Shown in pieces: positions 29,750 to 29,760 of a stretch of 29,760 nt of DNA. The stretch comes from a virus. The stretch is from positions 1 through 29,760 of IMG/VR virus record IMGVR_UViG_3300006789_000103. One strand, written 5' to 3'. Position numbers and translations under genes: made by a program. Within the stretch, counting starts at the first letter, position 1, and each line of letters starts with the position of its first letter. The notes beneath the pieces are model-generated. The model was not told the DNA's origin and made no database searches. It saw only the letters and a list, made by a program, of their open reading frames with translations.

Positions 29750-29760
29750 AGGTTACACAC
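29750..29760. repeat. Terminal direct repeat, right copy (candidate cos end)
   Basis: AGGTTACACAC, identical to positions 1-11. The terS gene begins 79 bp away on the minus strand. See the left copy for interpretation. Confidence 0.6.

Noticed and set aside
1-29760. CRISPR array, tRNA genes, insertion sequences, diversity-generating retroelement
   Set aside because: Read for spaced direct repeats, cloverleaf ends, transposase or reverse-transcriptase motifs; none seen.

Overview
The window looks like one complete, small (29.8 kb), GC-rich genome of a temperate tailed phage (Caudoviricetes). It carries a full single-copy set of packaging, head, tail, lysis, integration, switch and replication genes. 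A 648-residue tape-measure protein without sheath or contractile-baseplate genes points to a siphovirus. The host is not resolved. It is a high-GC bacterium whose ribosomes should accept GGGAG and GAGGTGAT Shine-Dalgarno sites. The two ends share an 11-bp direct repeat (AGGTTACACAC) lying just upstream of terS, which is where a cohesive-end (cos) site is expected.

Layout in window coordinates. 1-356: non-coding, with a bidirectional terminator and a dense cluster of GGACAG/CTGTCC words, a candidate replication origin. 357-4995, minus strand: early replication operon, read leftward as Cro-like XRE protein, RuvC-like nuclease, a small unknown protein, beta-class DNA methyltransferase, archaeo-eukaryotic-type primase and VapE-type SF3 helicase. 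4996-6604: the switch. A CI-like XRE protein (plus) and a convergent two-gene unit (minus: a STAS/SEC14-like protein and an acidic unknown) lie between two divergent control regions that share an identical 19-bp element. In each region the element contains the TTGACA of an early promoter. 6605-10078, plus strand: Rad52-type annealing protein, SSB, Gp157-like protein, three very small genes, an excisionase-like HTH protein and a tyrosine integrase. 10079-10311: candidate attP with five direct ACCTTACC-type repeats around an inverted repeat. 10312-10789: winged-helix protein and FmdB zinc ribbon.

10793-29671, minus strand: the late block, read leftward from the far end as terS, terL, portal, scaffold, major capsid, head-tail joining genes, tail terminator, tail tube, tail chaperones, tape measure, a large sialidase-like tail protein, a hub-like protein, fibre-like proteins, amidase and four short membrane genes. 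Genes are packed with ATGA, GTGA or TGATG overlaps throughout. A sigma-70-like promoter precedes the capsid gene.

How it works together (inference). The CI-like protein probably acts at the shared element to silence both early operons, while the opposite strand of the same element serves weak promoters for the CI-like gene and for the two-gene unit. That unit would then be expressed in the prophage. It is the best candidate here for an undescribed host-interaction or immunity module.
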